Shown: piece after piece, positions 25,358 through 34,679 of the stretch | Numbering within the stretch: the stretch's first letter is position 1 | Layout: every line of letters begins with the position of its first letter | From: Colwellia chukchiensis | GTDB taxonomy: Bacteria; Pseudomonadota; Gammaproteobacteria; Enterobacterales; Alteromonadaceae | Length of the DNA stretch: 64,000 nt | Direction of reading: 5' to 3' | NCBI RefSeq assembly: GCF_002104455.1 | Contig: NZ_NBOC01000001.1 | Location: 558,001 to 622,000, forward strand | Notes under the pieces: generated by a model | The model's input: only the letters and a program-made list of their open reading frames with translations | Databases searched by the model: none | Told to the model about the DNA's origin: nothing | Program-made: the position numbers and the translations under genes

Positions 25358-28273
25358 TTATTGCGAATAGCTGTGTGCAGAAACCTTAAGCAATGGTATC
25401 GAAATGATGATCTCACTGCCGTGCTCTTGGTTGTCATAGGTGTGAAAGGTGGCGTTAAATTTATTTGCGACTTGACGAATATAATACATGGCCATATCAA
25501 AATTAATTTTACTGCTAAACTGGCTGAAACTTTGTTCATTATCGGTAATTTTTAGCCAAATTTTATCATTGTTTTGCTTTATTTGTATCGCGAAAACCCC
25601 CCCATTGCCATTGGTCACCGCAGCTAAAATTGCTTGAAATATAATGCGATAAATTGCACTTTGAATAGCGTAATCTACTTGATTGTCGTCGATGTCTAAC
25701 TGCAAACTAATTAAAACATGATATTGGGCATGGAAGTGGTCGACGAGGTAAGGCAGTGCGACAGACAAAGAGCTACCCGATAAGCTACTGGGTTCATGGT
25801 GACTATTTTTACTGGCTAGTTCATCTAAACACTCTGTCAGCAGTGCTTTAATGTTTTGTCGCTGTGTTTCGCCTTGTGCTATCGCTCTATTGTTACTTTT
25901 TTCTGTCGCTTGTTCTACTGACGTTATGCTCGCTAGCGCTTTGATTAATTTTCGGCGTATCAAGGCTGTTGATTGGCTGTTGGTATTTATTTCTTCTTCT
26001 AGCAAGCGATGAATATGACTAATAGAGCGTGATCTTAAGTAAAGTAACCAAGCAGTTAATAAAATAATTGCCGTTAGCAACACCGCGTAGATAATGCGGC
26101 TATGGGGGTGCCAGTACCATGGGTAAGCAACGTTAATATCGGCATAAGTACGTGAATTGCTCCATTGGCCTAGACTATTGGTGCCCATGATTTCAATATG
26201 GTATTCACCGGACGAGAGGCCAGTCAACGTCAATTGTTGGCCATTTATGTCATACCAATCACCGCCATTGATCTGGTATTTAAATTGTTTTTTTTGCCCC
26301 GCTCGAAAGTCTAAGCTTGCTAACTCAAAGGTGACAATATCATTCGGCGACTCGATATTAATTGAGCGACTGAGTAATTCAGCTTTACCAGAAGCTATGG
26401 TTTTACTGATATATACCTTGGCATTTAAAGTGTTTTCGTTAGTTAGCGGCACGGCTAAAATGCCGCCATAATGGCTCGCATAGATCTTATTGTTGAGTAA
26501 CACTTGTTTCTTGCTAAAGCTATACTGCTCAGAGTTGGCGACCATATTTAGCTGGTAATTTTCTGGATTAAGACGGTATAAACCCGGTCGACCAGAAATC
26601 CATATTTCATCGTTGATAAAGCTCATGTAACCAAACACAACATTTTTCGCTAAGTGGGATAACAACTCTCCTTGTAAGTTAAAAACAAATAAACCATCTC
26701 CATTAGTGGTGGCAAATATTTTTCCTTGGTATGCCAGTAAAGAGATGACTTTACTTTCAGCAAAGCGTTTAATATGCGTAACCTTGTTGGTATCGGCATC
26801 AACAATATCAATACCCACAGATGTCGCAACCCAAAGCTTATTGTCCGCTAAGGGCAAGATATCAAGCACTTCGCCTGAGCGCAGCAATGCCGCTTCAATG
26901 TGATAGGCAATACGCTTTTGGCGCAGGTCGTATTTTATTAACCCGTTAGCATTGGTGGCTAAATAGAGCGCGTGATCTTGGTAGCGCATGGCCAGCAAAA
27001 GTAAGTTGTTGTTATGAAAAGGAACGCGAGTTAATGTTTGCTGTTCAGTGTCAAAACGCCATAAACCGTCAAAAGTGGTAATGTAAATATTACCTTGGTA
27101 TGAATATAGGTCAGTGATAAATTTAGCTTTTGTGGTTAAAGCGTCATTAATATTGTTCGGCAATAAACGGCTTTGCTCAACAAGCGTATGTAGGCCACTG
27201 CCATAACTGCCAATCACGAGTTGTTCTTGATGCACAGCTAACGCCATGGCATTGATGTCGACATCAAATATTTTTTCAATGTTGGTGGCAATTGAGGGCA
27301 TGACTTTTTCAATGCCGTGGTTCGACAACACCCATAATACGCCGGTATTATCTTGATAAAGTTTCTCAACTCGGGCAGGTTTAATGTTTGGATAGTTATG
27401 GGCTACTTTGGCTAAGTTGCTGAGTTTAAATTGGCTAATTACCCCATTAACATCTATCGCTAACAAGCTGCTTTTATCTTGGCTATGTGCTAATGCTGAA
27501 ATTGTAGCACTGAGCTGTGTTGTTTGTTTTCGCCCCTTATCAGCAAGGCTGATGAGTTTTTCCCCTTTCGCAATAAGCAAGGTGTCAGCCGCTGCCGTCA
27601 TGGCTGAGATCGGGCCAGACTCAATTTGCTCAAGGGTTTTACCTACAACGCGAAATACGCCATCGTCAGTGCCAATATATAAGTACTGTTGCGTGTGCTC
27701 TAAAAAGTTGATGTTAACGTTATTTGCGATCACCTGTGTGGTGCTTGAGCGCGGGTCAACTTGATATAATTTATAATGGACATTGAGAAAGTAGTTACCT
27801 TGATGCGCGGTAACTTGGTAAACACTATTGTGATGGATATCGGCGGGCAGTTCAGTGGCTTTTCCTGAGTTGGTATCAAAGAGCCATAAACGGTGGGTTT
27901 CTGTGGCTAACAGTAATTGATCATTAGCGAGTAGGCTGATGTCATTGATCCAGTTAAAGGGTAGCGGCCAATCTTTATTTTTATTATTAAAGACAATATT
28001 GTTTTCACTATCATGTCTAATCAAACCATTAGTGCTTGCAAGCCAAATAAAGCCTTTGGTGTCTTGTATGATTGAGCCGCTATGAATATAGCGGCCATTT
28101 AATTCACTGGCATTAACAACCGCTGAACACCAACTTGCCATCAGCAGCAAACATGGCACAAGCGAGCGCCATGAATTTGTATTTTGACTGACATTAGTAG
28201 CAAATAGGTTAGCTAATACTTGCAGGTGCTTCTTTAGGTGGGTGGCGCTCTTCACCACAAACGGCATAAACAT
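25358..28273 (-). CDS. Beta-propeller sensor protein with Y_Y_Y domain and degenerate histidine-kinase-like C-terminus
   Basis: About 971 residues. A hydrophobic leader (LVPCLLLMASWCSAVVNA) precedes two-component-regulator-type propeller blades over about 600 residues (repeats such as DTKGFIWLASTNGLIRHD, VATSVGIDIVDADTN, ATTNGDGLFVFNL). Then come a Y_Y_Y domain (FKYQINGGDWYDI ... GEYHIEIMGTNSLGQWS), one transmembrane helix (YAVLLTAIILLTAWLLYL) and about 240 cytosolic residues. That end resembles a NarX-type kinase but has no phospho-accepting His in the coiled region, and the ATP site is poor (ITDNEQSF for DxGxG; no N-box), although GSEIIISIPL is kept. The start is uncertain: the ATG at 28273 follows AGGTG; an ORF start at 28393 also exists. 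It overlaps the end of the upstream small gene. Confidence 0.75.
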   Translation of the reverse strand: MFMPFVVKSATHLKKHLQVLANLFATNVSQNTNSWRSLVPCLLLMASWCSAVVNASELNGRYIHSGSIIQDTKGFIWLASTNGLIRHDSENNIVFNNKNKDWPLPFNWINDISLLANDQLLLATETHRLWLFDTNSGKATELPADIHHNSVYQVTAHQGNYFLNVHYKLYQVDPRSSTTQVIANNVNINFLEHTQQYLYIGTDDGVFRVVGKTLEQIESGPISAMTAAADTLLIAKGEKLISLADKGRKQTTQLSATISALAHSQDKSSLLAIDVNGVISQFKLSNLAKVAHNYPNIKPARVEKLYQDNTGVLWVLSNHGIEKVMPSIATNIEKIFDVDINAMALAVHQEQLVIGSYGSGLHTLVEQSRLLPNNINDALTTKAKFITDLYSYQGNIYITTFDGLWRFDTEQQTLTRVPFHNNNLLLLAMRYQDHALYLATNANGLIKYDLRQKRIAYHIEAALLRSGEVLDILPLADNKLWVATSVGIDIVDADTNKVTHIKRFAESKVISLLAYQGKIFATTNGDGLFVFNLQGELLSHLAKNVVFGYMSFINDEIWISGRPGLYRLNPENYQLNMVANSEQYSFSKKQVLLNNKIYASHYGGILAVPLTNENTLNAKVYISKTIASGKAELLSRSINIESPNDIVTFELASLDFRAGQKKQFKYQINGGDWYDINGQQLTLTGLSSGEYHIEIMGTNSLGQWSNSRTYADINVAYPWYWHPHSRIIYAVLLTAIILLTAWLLYLRSRSISHIHRLLEEEINTNSQSTALIRRKLIKALASITSVEQATEKSNNRAIAQGETQRQNIKALLTECLDELASKNSHHEPSSLSGSSLSVALPYLVDHFHAQYHVLISLQLDIDDNQVDYAIQSAIYRIIFQAILAAVTNGNGGVFAIQIKQNNDKIWLKITDNEQSFSQFSSKINFDMAMYYIRQVANKFNATFHTYDNQEHGSEIIISIPLLKVSAHSYSQ

Positions 28274-28658
28274 TAGGCACCTGATCATCTTGACCTGGCT
28301 TTTGTACCAATAGGTAGCTGGGCTTTCGGGGCGAGTTTTCGGTTTGTTTATTGTTCCACGCGCGACGCACATTGTCAGCATGCTCTTTTCCATATTTTAC
28401 TTCAAACGCAGTGGCGATTAATTCCACACCAAAGTCATCCATCACCATGATGGCGTTGTCATGGTAGCCACTTGTGGAATCAAAATCTATACCGACGGTT
28501 AAAACCTTATTGTTTGGTAACACTAAATTGGCTTTTAGCTGGGCAATAACGGCGCGATCTTCTTGTGCGGTTAATTGTGTTAGGTTGTCCTTTTCGCGTA
28601 GGTCATAGACAAGGTTAATGTCTTTACTGACGCGGCGTTGCTTTTGTAAAGCGGTCAT
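28209..28658 (-). CDS. Hypothetical protein, 149 residues
   Basis: I do not recognise this protein. It is soluble, rich in charged residues, and has no signal peptide or membrane helix. A central stretch (LTVGIDFDSTSGYHDNAIMV) with alternating hydrophobic residues suggests a beta-sheet core; the C-terminus is Pro/Lys-rich and less ordered. The ATG has a good AAGGGA ribosome binding site, which argues that it is real. Its last 65 bp overlap, in another frame, the chosen start of the propeller sensor gene, so the two are probably coupled. It starts 112 bp from the divergent oxygenase gene. Confidence 0.65.
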   Translation of the reverse strand: MTALQKQRRVSKDINLVYDLREKDNLTQLTAQEDRAVIAQLKANLVLPNNKVLTVGIDFDSTSGYHDNAIMVMDDFGVELIATAFEVKYGKEHADNVRRAWNNKQTENSPRKPSYLLVQKPGQDDQVPNVYAVCGEERHPPKEAPASIS

Positions 28659-28770
28659 AGCTGTCCCTTACTGGTATTTATTGTTATTAAATTGTTAACT
28701 GCATTTTGATTATAACCAACAAAAATGTTATTGGTAAAATATATATCGTTAGTTGGGTTTTAGGTGTGCA

Positions 28771-29424
28771 ATGCAATGGTTTGAAAAATTAGAAAACAAT
28801 GGTTTTGTGCAAATCGCAGCGTTTTTACCTTACCAACAAGCCAGGCAACTACGCACTAAAATTGCTCAGCGGGGCCACTTTAAACAGTGGAATTTGTTGA
28901 CCACGCCGTATCAACCTTTATCCAGGATTAAAGACCGTATTTCTACTAAGGTGATCGATAACCGCAGACATGTACAAGCAGCACAAGCCTTGCAGCGACA
29001 GCAATTCTCGTTTTCGTTTTATCGTTCCAGCAATAAACACGCTAAGCAACATGGACAAGCGGCCTTGCATCAAGACTTAGGAAGCAAAGTGGTTGCGTTA
29101 TTAAAAGCCCAGGGATTAGTGACAGGGCAGTTGCAAGACTCATTTTTTGCGAGTTTTAAAAAAGGTCAGTTTATCAGTTATCACAGCGATGGTAATGCGG
29201 GCAAGTACGCTTTTATTTATCAATTATCTAGCGGTTGGCAATATCAATTTGGTGGCCAGTTAGAGCTTTACCCGAAAAAACTAAAATTTTTTAAACACGT
29301 ACTTGCGCCAACCTTTAATACCCTAACCTTATTAAAGTTATCACACCCAATGCCACATAGTGTCAGGGTGTTAAATAATCCTGCACATAAACATCGAATT
29401 ACCATATCAGGTTGGGTAGAATAA
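28771..29424 (+). CDS. 2-oxoglutarate/Fe(II)-dependent oxygenase (prolyl 4-hydroxylase-like)
   Basis: Protein of 217 residues with the double-stranded beta-helix of 2OG-Fe(II) dioxygenases. The iron ligands appear as HSD in FISYHSDGNAGKYAF (about 140) and the distal His in MPHSVRVLNN (about 193), followed by the 2OG-binding Arg in KHRITISGWVE. This is the SM-20/P4H layout used by bacterial enzymes that hydroxylate protein residues or small molecules. I used the ATG at 28771 with a TTAGGTG ribosome binding site, not a TTG six codons earlier. It is 27 bp upstream of a ubiquinone-type hydroxylase gene and may share its transcript. Substrate unknown. Confidence 0.82.
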   Translation: MQWFEKLENNGFVQIAAFLPYQQARQLRTKIAQRGHFKQWNLLTTPYQPLSRIKDRISTKVIDNRRHVQAAQALQRQQFSFSFYRSSNKHAKQHGQAALHQDLGSKVVALLKAQGLVTGQLQDSFFASFKKGQFISYHSDGNAGKYAFIYQLSSGWQYQFGGQLELYPKKLKFFKHVLAPTFNTLTLLKLSHPMPHSVRVLNNPAHKHRITISGWVE

Positions 29425-29451
29425 CCTAAGGTTTTTAAAAGCAAAGTTATT

Positions 29452-30627
29452 ATGAATCAATTTGATTGTGTAGTGGTTGGCGGCGGCATGGTCGGTGCAG
29501 CTAGTGCGTTGTCGTTAGCTGAGTTAGGTTTAAAGGTTGCCGTGATTGAAAAATACGCACCTGAAGCGTTTGCAGCTGAGCAAGCGTTTGATCTAAGAGT
29601 GTCAGCAATATCGCTTGGCACTGAGCAACTTTTAACGCAACTTGGCGCTTGGCAAGCATTAACGCAATGGCGCATCTGCCCTTACAAGCGTTTAGCCGTA
29701 TGGGAGCGTGCAGAAAGTTATACCGAATTTAGTGCTGATGCTATACAACAAAGCCATTTAGGCCATATCGTTGAAAATCGATTGCTGCAGCTTGCTTTAT
29801 GGCAACAATTACAACAACACACAAATGTGACATTAATGTGTCCAGAAAACGTAAAGAATTTAGCGCAAGATGCGACAGGCGTTAAGCTCACCTTAGCCTC
29901 AAAAGTCATAGAGGCAAGTTTAGTTGTTGCAGCTGATGGTGCTAATTCAATGGTGCGCAAATTGGCGCATATTGGCACCACGGGTTGGGACTATGCGCAA
30001 TCGGCTATGTTAATTAATGTTGCAACGCAGCAGCCACAGCAAGATATTACTTGGCAGCAATATTTACCAACAGGACCATTAGCAATGTTACCTATGCCTG
30101 GGCAACATGCCTGTCTGGTTTGGTATCATCAGAAAGCGGAAATCAAACGATTAGCGAGTTTGTCGGATCAGCAATTAACTCAAGCCGTTCAGCAGCATTT
30201 TCCAGAGCGATTAGGCGCGGTTGCTGTGCTTAATAAAGCCGCTTTTAGTTTAACGCGACGTCATGCTAACCAATATTATAAAAACAGGGTAGTCTTAGTT
30301 GGTGATGCAGCGCACAGTATTAATCCCATGGCAGGGCAAGGGGTAAATCTAGGTTTTAAAGATGTCAAAGCATTACAACAGGTAATCGCTCAGGCAATCA
30401 GTGATGGTGAGTCTTGGCATAATGAACAAGTTTTGGCTCGATATCAGCAAAAAAGGCGTACCGACAATCTGCTGATGATGACCACGATGGACGCACTCTA
30501 TTTATCCTTTAGCCACGTTTCACCCTTGGTTAAGTTAGCGCGAAACGCTGGCTTGATGCTGGCGAATAAAGTACCGAGTATAAAAAATAAAGCATTAGCA
30601 TACGCCTGCGGTATAAAGCTATCGTAA
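29452..30627 (+). CDS. UbiH/UbiF/VisC-family FAD hydroxylase
   Basis: FAD monooxygenase of 391 residues, probably acting in ubiquinone ring hydroxylation. Motifs: dinucleotide-binding VVVGGGMVGAASALSLAELG (about 7-26), family segment DLRVSAISLGT (about 48), DG motif VVAADGANSMVRK (about 162) and the FAD ribityl motif VVLVGDAAHSINPMAGQG (about 280). All of these belong to the UbiH/UbiF/VisC group. The sequence looks nearest to UbiF (C6 hydroxylase), but I cannot separate the paralogues by eye. Placed 27 bp after the 2OG oxygenase gene. Confidence 0.85.
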   Translation: MNQFDCVVVGGGMVGAASALSLAELGLKVAVIEKYAPEAFAAEQAFDLRVSAISLGTEQLLTQLGAWQALTQWRICPYKRLAVWERAESYTEFSADAIQQSHLGHIVENRLLQLALWQQLQQHTNVTLMCPENVKNLAQDATGVKLTLASKVIEASLVVAADGANSMVRKLAHIGTTGWDYAQSAMLINVATQQPQQDITWQQYLPTGPLAMLPMPGQHACLVWYHQKAEIKRLASLSDQQLTQAVQQHFPERLGAVAVLNKAAFSLTRRHANQYYKNRVVLVGDAAHSINPMAGQGVNLGFKDVKALQQVIAQAISDGESWHNEQVLARYQQKRRTDNLLMMTTMDALYLSFSHVSPLVKLARNAGLMLANKVPSIKNKALAYACGIKLS

Positions 30628-30723
30628 CCTTGTTTAGGTAATGGATTGTGAGCAGATAAGCGTAAAAAAGAGTGCACCAGCGCGAGTCGGGCTTGCAAAG
30701 CGTTGCTTGGGATAGGCTTATGC

Positions 30724-30761
30724 TATTGGTTATTATTGGTTATTATTGGTTATTATTGGTT
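30724..30761. repeat. Short tandem repeat (10-bp unit, almost four copies)
   Basis: The decamer TATTGGTTAT is repeated head to tail three full times and a partial fourth, with no mismatch. It lies in the 257-bp gap between the UbiF-like gene and the tRNA cluster, outside any gene. Such a perfect array can change copy number by slippage. No function is apparent. Confidence 0.9.
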
Positions 30762-30884
30762 TCAGTGCTTTAACGCATGCTAATAAGCACTAAAGTTAAG
30801 TGATCACTTTTGTGAAACCAGAACATTGAGTCTTGTTGAGTAGCAGAGTTGGAGTTTGCAGTTAAAAAAAAGAAAAGTTTGAGA

Positions 30885-30969
<85 letters not shown>

Positions 30970-31031
30970 ATTTTCAGGTAGTTATCTCAAGATTAACCTT
31001 GAGCATATATAACAGTTAAAATAAAAGAAAG

Positions 31032-31106
31032 TGGCTGGGGTATGAGGATTTGAACCTCAGAATGACGGGATCAAAACCCGCTGCCTTACCGCTTGGCTAT
31101 ACCCCA
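31032..31106 (-). tRNA. tRNA-Gln (anticodon TTG), copy 2
   Basis: A 75-nt glutamine tRNA with encoded CCA. The acceptor is TGGGGTA, with the weak U1-A72 pair typical of glutamine tRNA; the anticodon loop TTTTGAT gives TTG. It is identical to the copy at 31175-31249, including a few flanking bases, which points to recent duplication or gene conversion. Confidence 0.97.
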
Positions 31107-31174
31107 ACTGGATACTTTTAGGTTTAAGCGTATAACATTGCAAACTTTTATTTAGGGATAAACCTAAAAGAAAG

Positions 31175-31249
31175 TGGCTGGGGTATGAGGATTTGAACCT
31201 CAGAATGACGGGATCAAAACCCGCTGCCTTACCGCTTGGCTATACCCCA
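31175..31249 (-). tRNA. tRNA-Gln (anticodon TTG), copy 1
   Basis: Same 75-nt sequence as the glutamine tRNA at 31032-31106, with encoded CCA and anticodon TTG. Tandem Gln copies next to Leu(TAG) and Met recall the E. coli metT-leuW-glnU-glnW operon. Confidence 0.97.
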
Positions 31250-31302
31250 GCAATGTTACTTACTTTCACAGTGTTATTCTTGCAAATAAAACTGTCTTGA
31301 AA

Positions 31303-31387
<85 letters not shown>

Positions 31388-31415
31388 ATTTCAATTTAAC
31401 TTACAAAGAGTTAAA

Positions 31416-31492
31416 TGGTGGCTACACCGGGATTTGAACCTGGGACCCCATCATTATGAGTGATGTGCTCTAACCAGCTGAGCTATGTAGCC
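31416..31492 (-). tRNA. tRNA-Met (anticodon CAT, elongator)
   Basis: A 77-nt methionine tRNA with encoded CCA. The acceptor GGCTACA pairs with TGTAGCC and the anticodon loop CTCATAA gives CAT. The first acceptor pair is G-C, so this is the elongator and not the initiator, in which pair 1-72 is mismatched. It is the first gene of the leftward five-tRNA operon. Confidence 0.95.
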
Positions 31493-31523
31493 TTTCCATC
31501 TTGCCTCTCAGCAAGTGGCGCGT

Positions 31524-31552
31524 ATTATGCAAATCTGATTGGGCTACGTCAA
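31524..31552 (-). promoter_or_regulatory. Promoter of the tRNA operon with GC-rich discriminator
   Basis: On the minus strand TTGACG (31547-31552) and CATAAT (31524-31529) are spaced by 17 bp, close to the sigma70 consensus. The base run after the -10 is ACGCGCC, a GC-rich discriminator typical of stringently controlled stable-RNA promoters. Transcription should start about 25 bp before the tRNA-Met gene. Confidence 0.82.
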
Positions 31553-31871
31553 CCGTTTTTATCAAAAAAACGAGACTTTTTGATTGTTTGCTTATTCACT
31601 GTGCAATTTGGCTGTTATCTGTGCGAAAAGCAAGTAAAAGTCAGCCAGTGTAGCGGTATAAAATTTAGCTTGATGGATTCACTATGACAACCAAACAAGC
31701 AGAGAGGTTTGGGGGGAGTTATGCTAGCGCTAAGAAAACACACTATGCATTAGTTTTTGAGCTTTGAATGCAACAAATAATACTAAAAATTGAATGTTGC
31801 TAATGTAAATAGTTAACTGCCTAAAAGGGGAGTTTTAGCTCGGAAACGTTTGTTAATGGTAGGAGGCTAAA
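31553..31871. other. Intergenic region between tRNA operon promoter and ychF terminator
   Basis: About 320 bases without a gene. Short open frames here have no codon bias or ribosome binding sites. The left part may hold upstream promoter elements of the tRNA operon (AT-rich, with A and T runs around 31557-31580). I see nothing else definable. Confidence 0.4.
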
Positions 31872-31899
31872 AAAAAGAGAGCAAAATTGCTCTCTTTTT
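31872..31899 (-). terminator. Terminator of ychF (bidirectional shape)
   Basis: GAGAGCAA and TTGCTCTC form an 8-bp stem with a 2-nt centre, flanked by an A-run on the left and TTTTT on the right. On the minus strand it lies 25 bp after the ychF stop and is followed by a T-run, so it ends the ychF transcript. Confidence 0.85.
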
Positions 31900-31923
31900 G
31901 TTTTAGTTTGGTTTGTTAGTCAC

Positions 31924-33015
31924 TTAAACGTTAAACCTAAAATGAATAACGTCGCCATCTTTTACGCGATAGTCTTTACCTTCTAAACGCCATTTGCCTG
32001 CTTCTTTGGCACCTGCTTCGCCGTTACAGGCAATAAAGTCATCATAAGCCACGACTTCTGCGCGGATAAAGCCTTTTTCAAAGTCAGTATGAATTACGCC
32101 AGCTGCCTGTGGTGCGGTAGCATTTTGTTTTACCGTCCAAGCGCGTACTTCTTTAACACCAGCGGTAAAATAAGTTTGTAGATGCAATAAACCATAGCCT
32201 GAGTTTATAACGCGGTTTAAGCCAGGCTCTTCCAAGCCCATTTCAGCCATAAACTCGGCTCTGTCTTCATCGTCCATTTCAGAGAGTTCGCCTTCAATTT
32301 CGGCACAAACGGCGACCACAACGGCATTTTCTTTTTCCGCTATCGCGTGGACTACGTCAAGGTAGGGATTGTTTTCAAAACCGTCATCGTTAACATTAGC
32401 GATATACATGGTGGGTTTAATGGTTAAAAAGTTTAAATACGCAACTGCGGCTTTCTCTTCTTTAGATAAAGCTAACGAGCGGATCATTTCACCATCTTCA
32501 ACGTGCTTTAATATTTTTTCTAGTACCGGCAGTTCAAACTTAGCATCTTTATCACCGCCTTTGGCACGTTTGGTTTGGCGTTGAATGGCACGCTCTGCAG
32601 TGTCCATATCCGCTAATGCTAATTCGGTATTGATTACATCAATATCATCGGCAGGATCAATTTTGTTTGCCACATGAATAATGTTGTCATTTTCGAAACA
32701 ACGCACCACATGTCCGATGGCGTCAGTTTCGCGAATATTGGCTAAAAATTTATTACCTAAACCTTCACCTTTTGAGGCACCCGCGACTAAGCCGGCAATA
32801 TCGACAAACTCCATAGTGGTTGCCAATACTCGCTCAGGTTTGACAATCTCAGCTAAGGCGTCGAGACGAGGATCAGGCACAGGCACAACCCCAGTATTGG
32901 GTTCTATTGTACAAAAAGGGAAGTTTGCAGCTTCAATACCTGCTTTAGTTAACGCATTGAAAAGCGTTGATTTACCGACGTTGGGCAAGCCAACAATACC
33001 ACATTTAAATCCCAT
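31924..33015 (-). CDS. ychF: Redox-regulated ATPase / P-loop protein YchF
   Basis: Obg-family P-loop NTPase of 363 residues that prefers ATP and binds ribosomes; involved in translation and stress responses. G1 motif [15 protein letters not shown] (about 6-20), G3 region [19 protein letters not shown] (about 70-88) and the altered G4 in IANVNDDGF, which explains ATP preference in the family, are all visible. The C-terminal TGS-like domain begins near residue 280 ([18 protein letters not shown]). It lies 31 bp after pth, a common neighbour. Confidence 0.97.
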   Translation of the reverse strand: MGFKCGIVGLPNVGKSTLFNALTKAGIEAANFPFCTIEPNTGVVPVPDPRLDALAEIVKPERVLATTMEFVDIAGLVAGASKGEGLGNKFLANIRETDAIGHVVRCFENDNIIHVANKIDPADDIDVINTELALADMDTAERAIQRQTKRAKGGDKDAKFELPVLEKILKHVEDGEMIRSLALSKEEKAAVAYLNFLTIKPTMYIANVNDDGFENNPYLDVVHAIAEKENAVVVAVCAEIEGELSEMDDEDRAEFMAEMGLEEPGLNRVINSGYGLLHLQTYFTAGVKEVRAWTVKQNATAPQAAGVIHTDFEKGFIRAEVVAYDDFIACNGEAGAKEAGKWRLEGKDYRVKDGDVIHFRFNV

Positions 33016-33046
33016 GATGTTACCCTATAATATTATCGAAAATTGG

Positions 33047-33631
33047 TTATTGCGCTTTAAATGAATGTAGACGATTTTGCGCTTTTTTCACATCGTCTTG
33101 TTGCCAAATTTCAAAGCAGCGTGCTGCTTCATCTATCGCTTGGTCAATTAAATTTTGTTCGTTAGCTGGCGCCTTGCCCAGCACATGCCCCGTAACACGA
33201 TCACGATGACCGGGGTGGTCAATACCTATGCGTAATCGATAAAAGTCTTTTTGATTTGCCAGTGAGGAAATAATATCTCTTAAACCATTATGACCACCGT
33301 GGCCACCACCTTGTTTAATTTTACAAACGCCCGGCTGCATATCTAGCTCATCGTGTGCGACCAGAATCTTGTCAATCGGGATTCGAAAAAAATTGGCTAA
33401 TGGCGCGACAGCTTGGCCACTGCGATTCATAAACGTGGTAGGAATGAGAAGGTGAACTAATTGACCGGCAATTAAGCCTTTACCGTAAAGACCGGAATAT
33501 TTTTTTTCTGGCTTGAGTGGAATATTAAAACGCGCTGCAAGTTCTTGAACGAACCAATCGCCCGCATTATGACGGGTTTTACTGTATTCTGCGCCCGGGT
33601 TCCCTAAGCCGACTACTAATTGAATCGTCAT
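33047..33631 (-). CDS. pth: Peptidyl-tRNA hydrolase
   Basis: Releases peptides from peptidyl-tRNA that has dropped off ribosomes. It has 194 residues from the ATG at 33631 ([13 protein letters not shown]); a TTG eight codons upstream is less likely. The catalytic set is intact: Asn in [17 protein letters not shown] with His in TRHN (about 20), Asp in [12 protein letters not shown] (about 93), and the [12 protein letters not shown] loop (about 110). Between rplY and ychF, as often in gammaproteobacteria. Confidence 0.96.
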   Translation of the reverse strand: MTIQLVVGLGNPGAEYSKTRHNAGDWFVQELAARFNIPLKPEKKYSGLYGKGLIAGQLVHLLIPTTFMNRSGQAVAPLANFFRIPIDKILVAHDELDMQPGVCKIKQGGGHGGHNGLRDIISSLANQKDFYRLRIGIDHPGHRDRVTGHVLGKAPANEQNLIDQAIDEAARCFEIWQQDDVKKAQNRLHSFKAQ

Positions 33632-33701
33632 CTTATTACTACTCTTATTACGCAAACTTAGCGGTTGCCAAATTACTTATCAAAACCTGGTTGCGGTAAA
33701 A

Positions 33702-33746
33702 CTAAAAAGCTTAAAGAAGAAGTGTTAAACCTTCCCCTTTAAGCTT
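33702..33746 (-). terminator. Rho-independent terminator of rplY
   Basis: On the minus strand AAGCTTAAAG pairs perfectly with CTTTAAGCTT; the stem extends imperfectly through GGGAAGG against CTTCTT with a loop around TTTAACA. It is followed by TTTTTAGTTTT. It lies 26 bp past the rplY stop and separates rplY from pth. Confidence 0.75.
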
Positions 33747-33771
33747 GATTCACCGAGCGTAAAGTTAATTG

Positions 33772-34398
33772 TTACTCAGCTGGTGCTTCTTCTGTTGCTT
33801 CTTCTTCAGCGTCGTCGTCACTTGAGCCCTTAGGCGGGTTCAATGTTGCAATGGCGAGGTCATGGCTTTCACCTTTTGCTAATTCGTCAGCTGTAGCGCC
33901 TTTTGGCAATGCTATGTCTGATAAATGTATAGTTTGACCCATTTCTAAGTTTGCTACATCAATTTCGATGAACTCAGGAATGTCTGCTGGTAAACAAGTA
34001 ATCGCAATATCTTTCACGTGGTGTACAACAGTACCGCCTGATTTTTCCGCAACATCTTCATTAAGGAAGTGGATTGGCGCGTTAACTTGTACAACGTGTT
34101 TTGCATCAATACGTAAAAAGTCTAAATGCATGATCACTTGCTTGTATGGGTGACGTTGCATGTCTTTTAAAAGACATTCAACTGGCTTACCGTCAACGTT
34201 AAGTGTTAAAACATGCGAGTAAAACGCTTCTTCTTGTTGTGCACGGTAAACATTTTTGTGCTCTAACGTTAAAGAAATAGGCGCTTTGCCTTCACCGTAT
34301 AAAATGGCCGGAACTTTGTTCGCGTGACGTAGGCGGCGGCTCGCACCTTTCCCTAAATCAGTACGTACTTCAGCGTCCAATGTAAATAAGTCTGTCAT
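33772..34398 (-). CDS. rplY: 50S ribosomal protein L25 (long CTC form)
   Basis: 5S rRNA-binding protein of 208 residues. The N-terminal L25 domain (about 1-95) carries [29 protein letters not shown], followed by the TL5/CTC-type C-terminal domain (about 97-185) that E. coli's short L25 lacks. The tail is highly acidic ([17 protein letters not shown]). Single gene with its own terminator downstream, upstream of pth. Confidence 0.96.
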   Translation of the reverse strand: MTDLFTLDAEVRTDLGKGASRRLRHANKVPAILYGEGKAPISLTLEHKNVYRAQQEEAFYSHVLTLNVDGKPVECLLKDMQRHPYKQVIMHLDFLRIDAKHVVQVNAPIHFLNEDVAEKSGGTVVHHVKDIAITCLPADIPEFIEIDVANLEMGQTIHLSDIALPKGATADELAKGESHDLAIATLNPPKGSSDDDAEEEATEEAPAE

Positions 34399-34679
34399 GG
34401 GTTGTATCCATTATTGAGTAATTAAAAGTCGTTGCTTTTTGCGACCAAAAGCAACCTGTTCCTTATTTAGTAATCACAATTAGCTAAAAAAGGCGCCGCA
34501 TAATAACACTCAAGAGCGACGAGATCTATTGTTATATGGCTTTATATTCGATCTATTTACTTAGGTGGTGGTGATAGCAAACATTGCGTGACATAACCAG
34601 TGAGGTTAGTTGCATCATTCAATAACCCATAGCAACAGTATTAACATTAGCGGCGTATTGTCGCTAACACCAAGCGTGC

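Noticed and set aside
29718-29981. Antisense open frames inside the UbiF-like gene and many similar ones
   Set aside because: They are shadows of strongly coding genes in the opposite frame with no ribosome binding site or domain.
31460-31687. 75-residue open frame on the plus strand across tRNA-Met
   Set aside because: It overlaps the tRNA gene and the tRNA promoter and lacks coding character.
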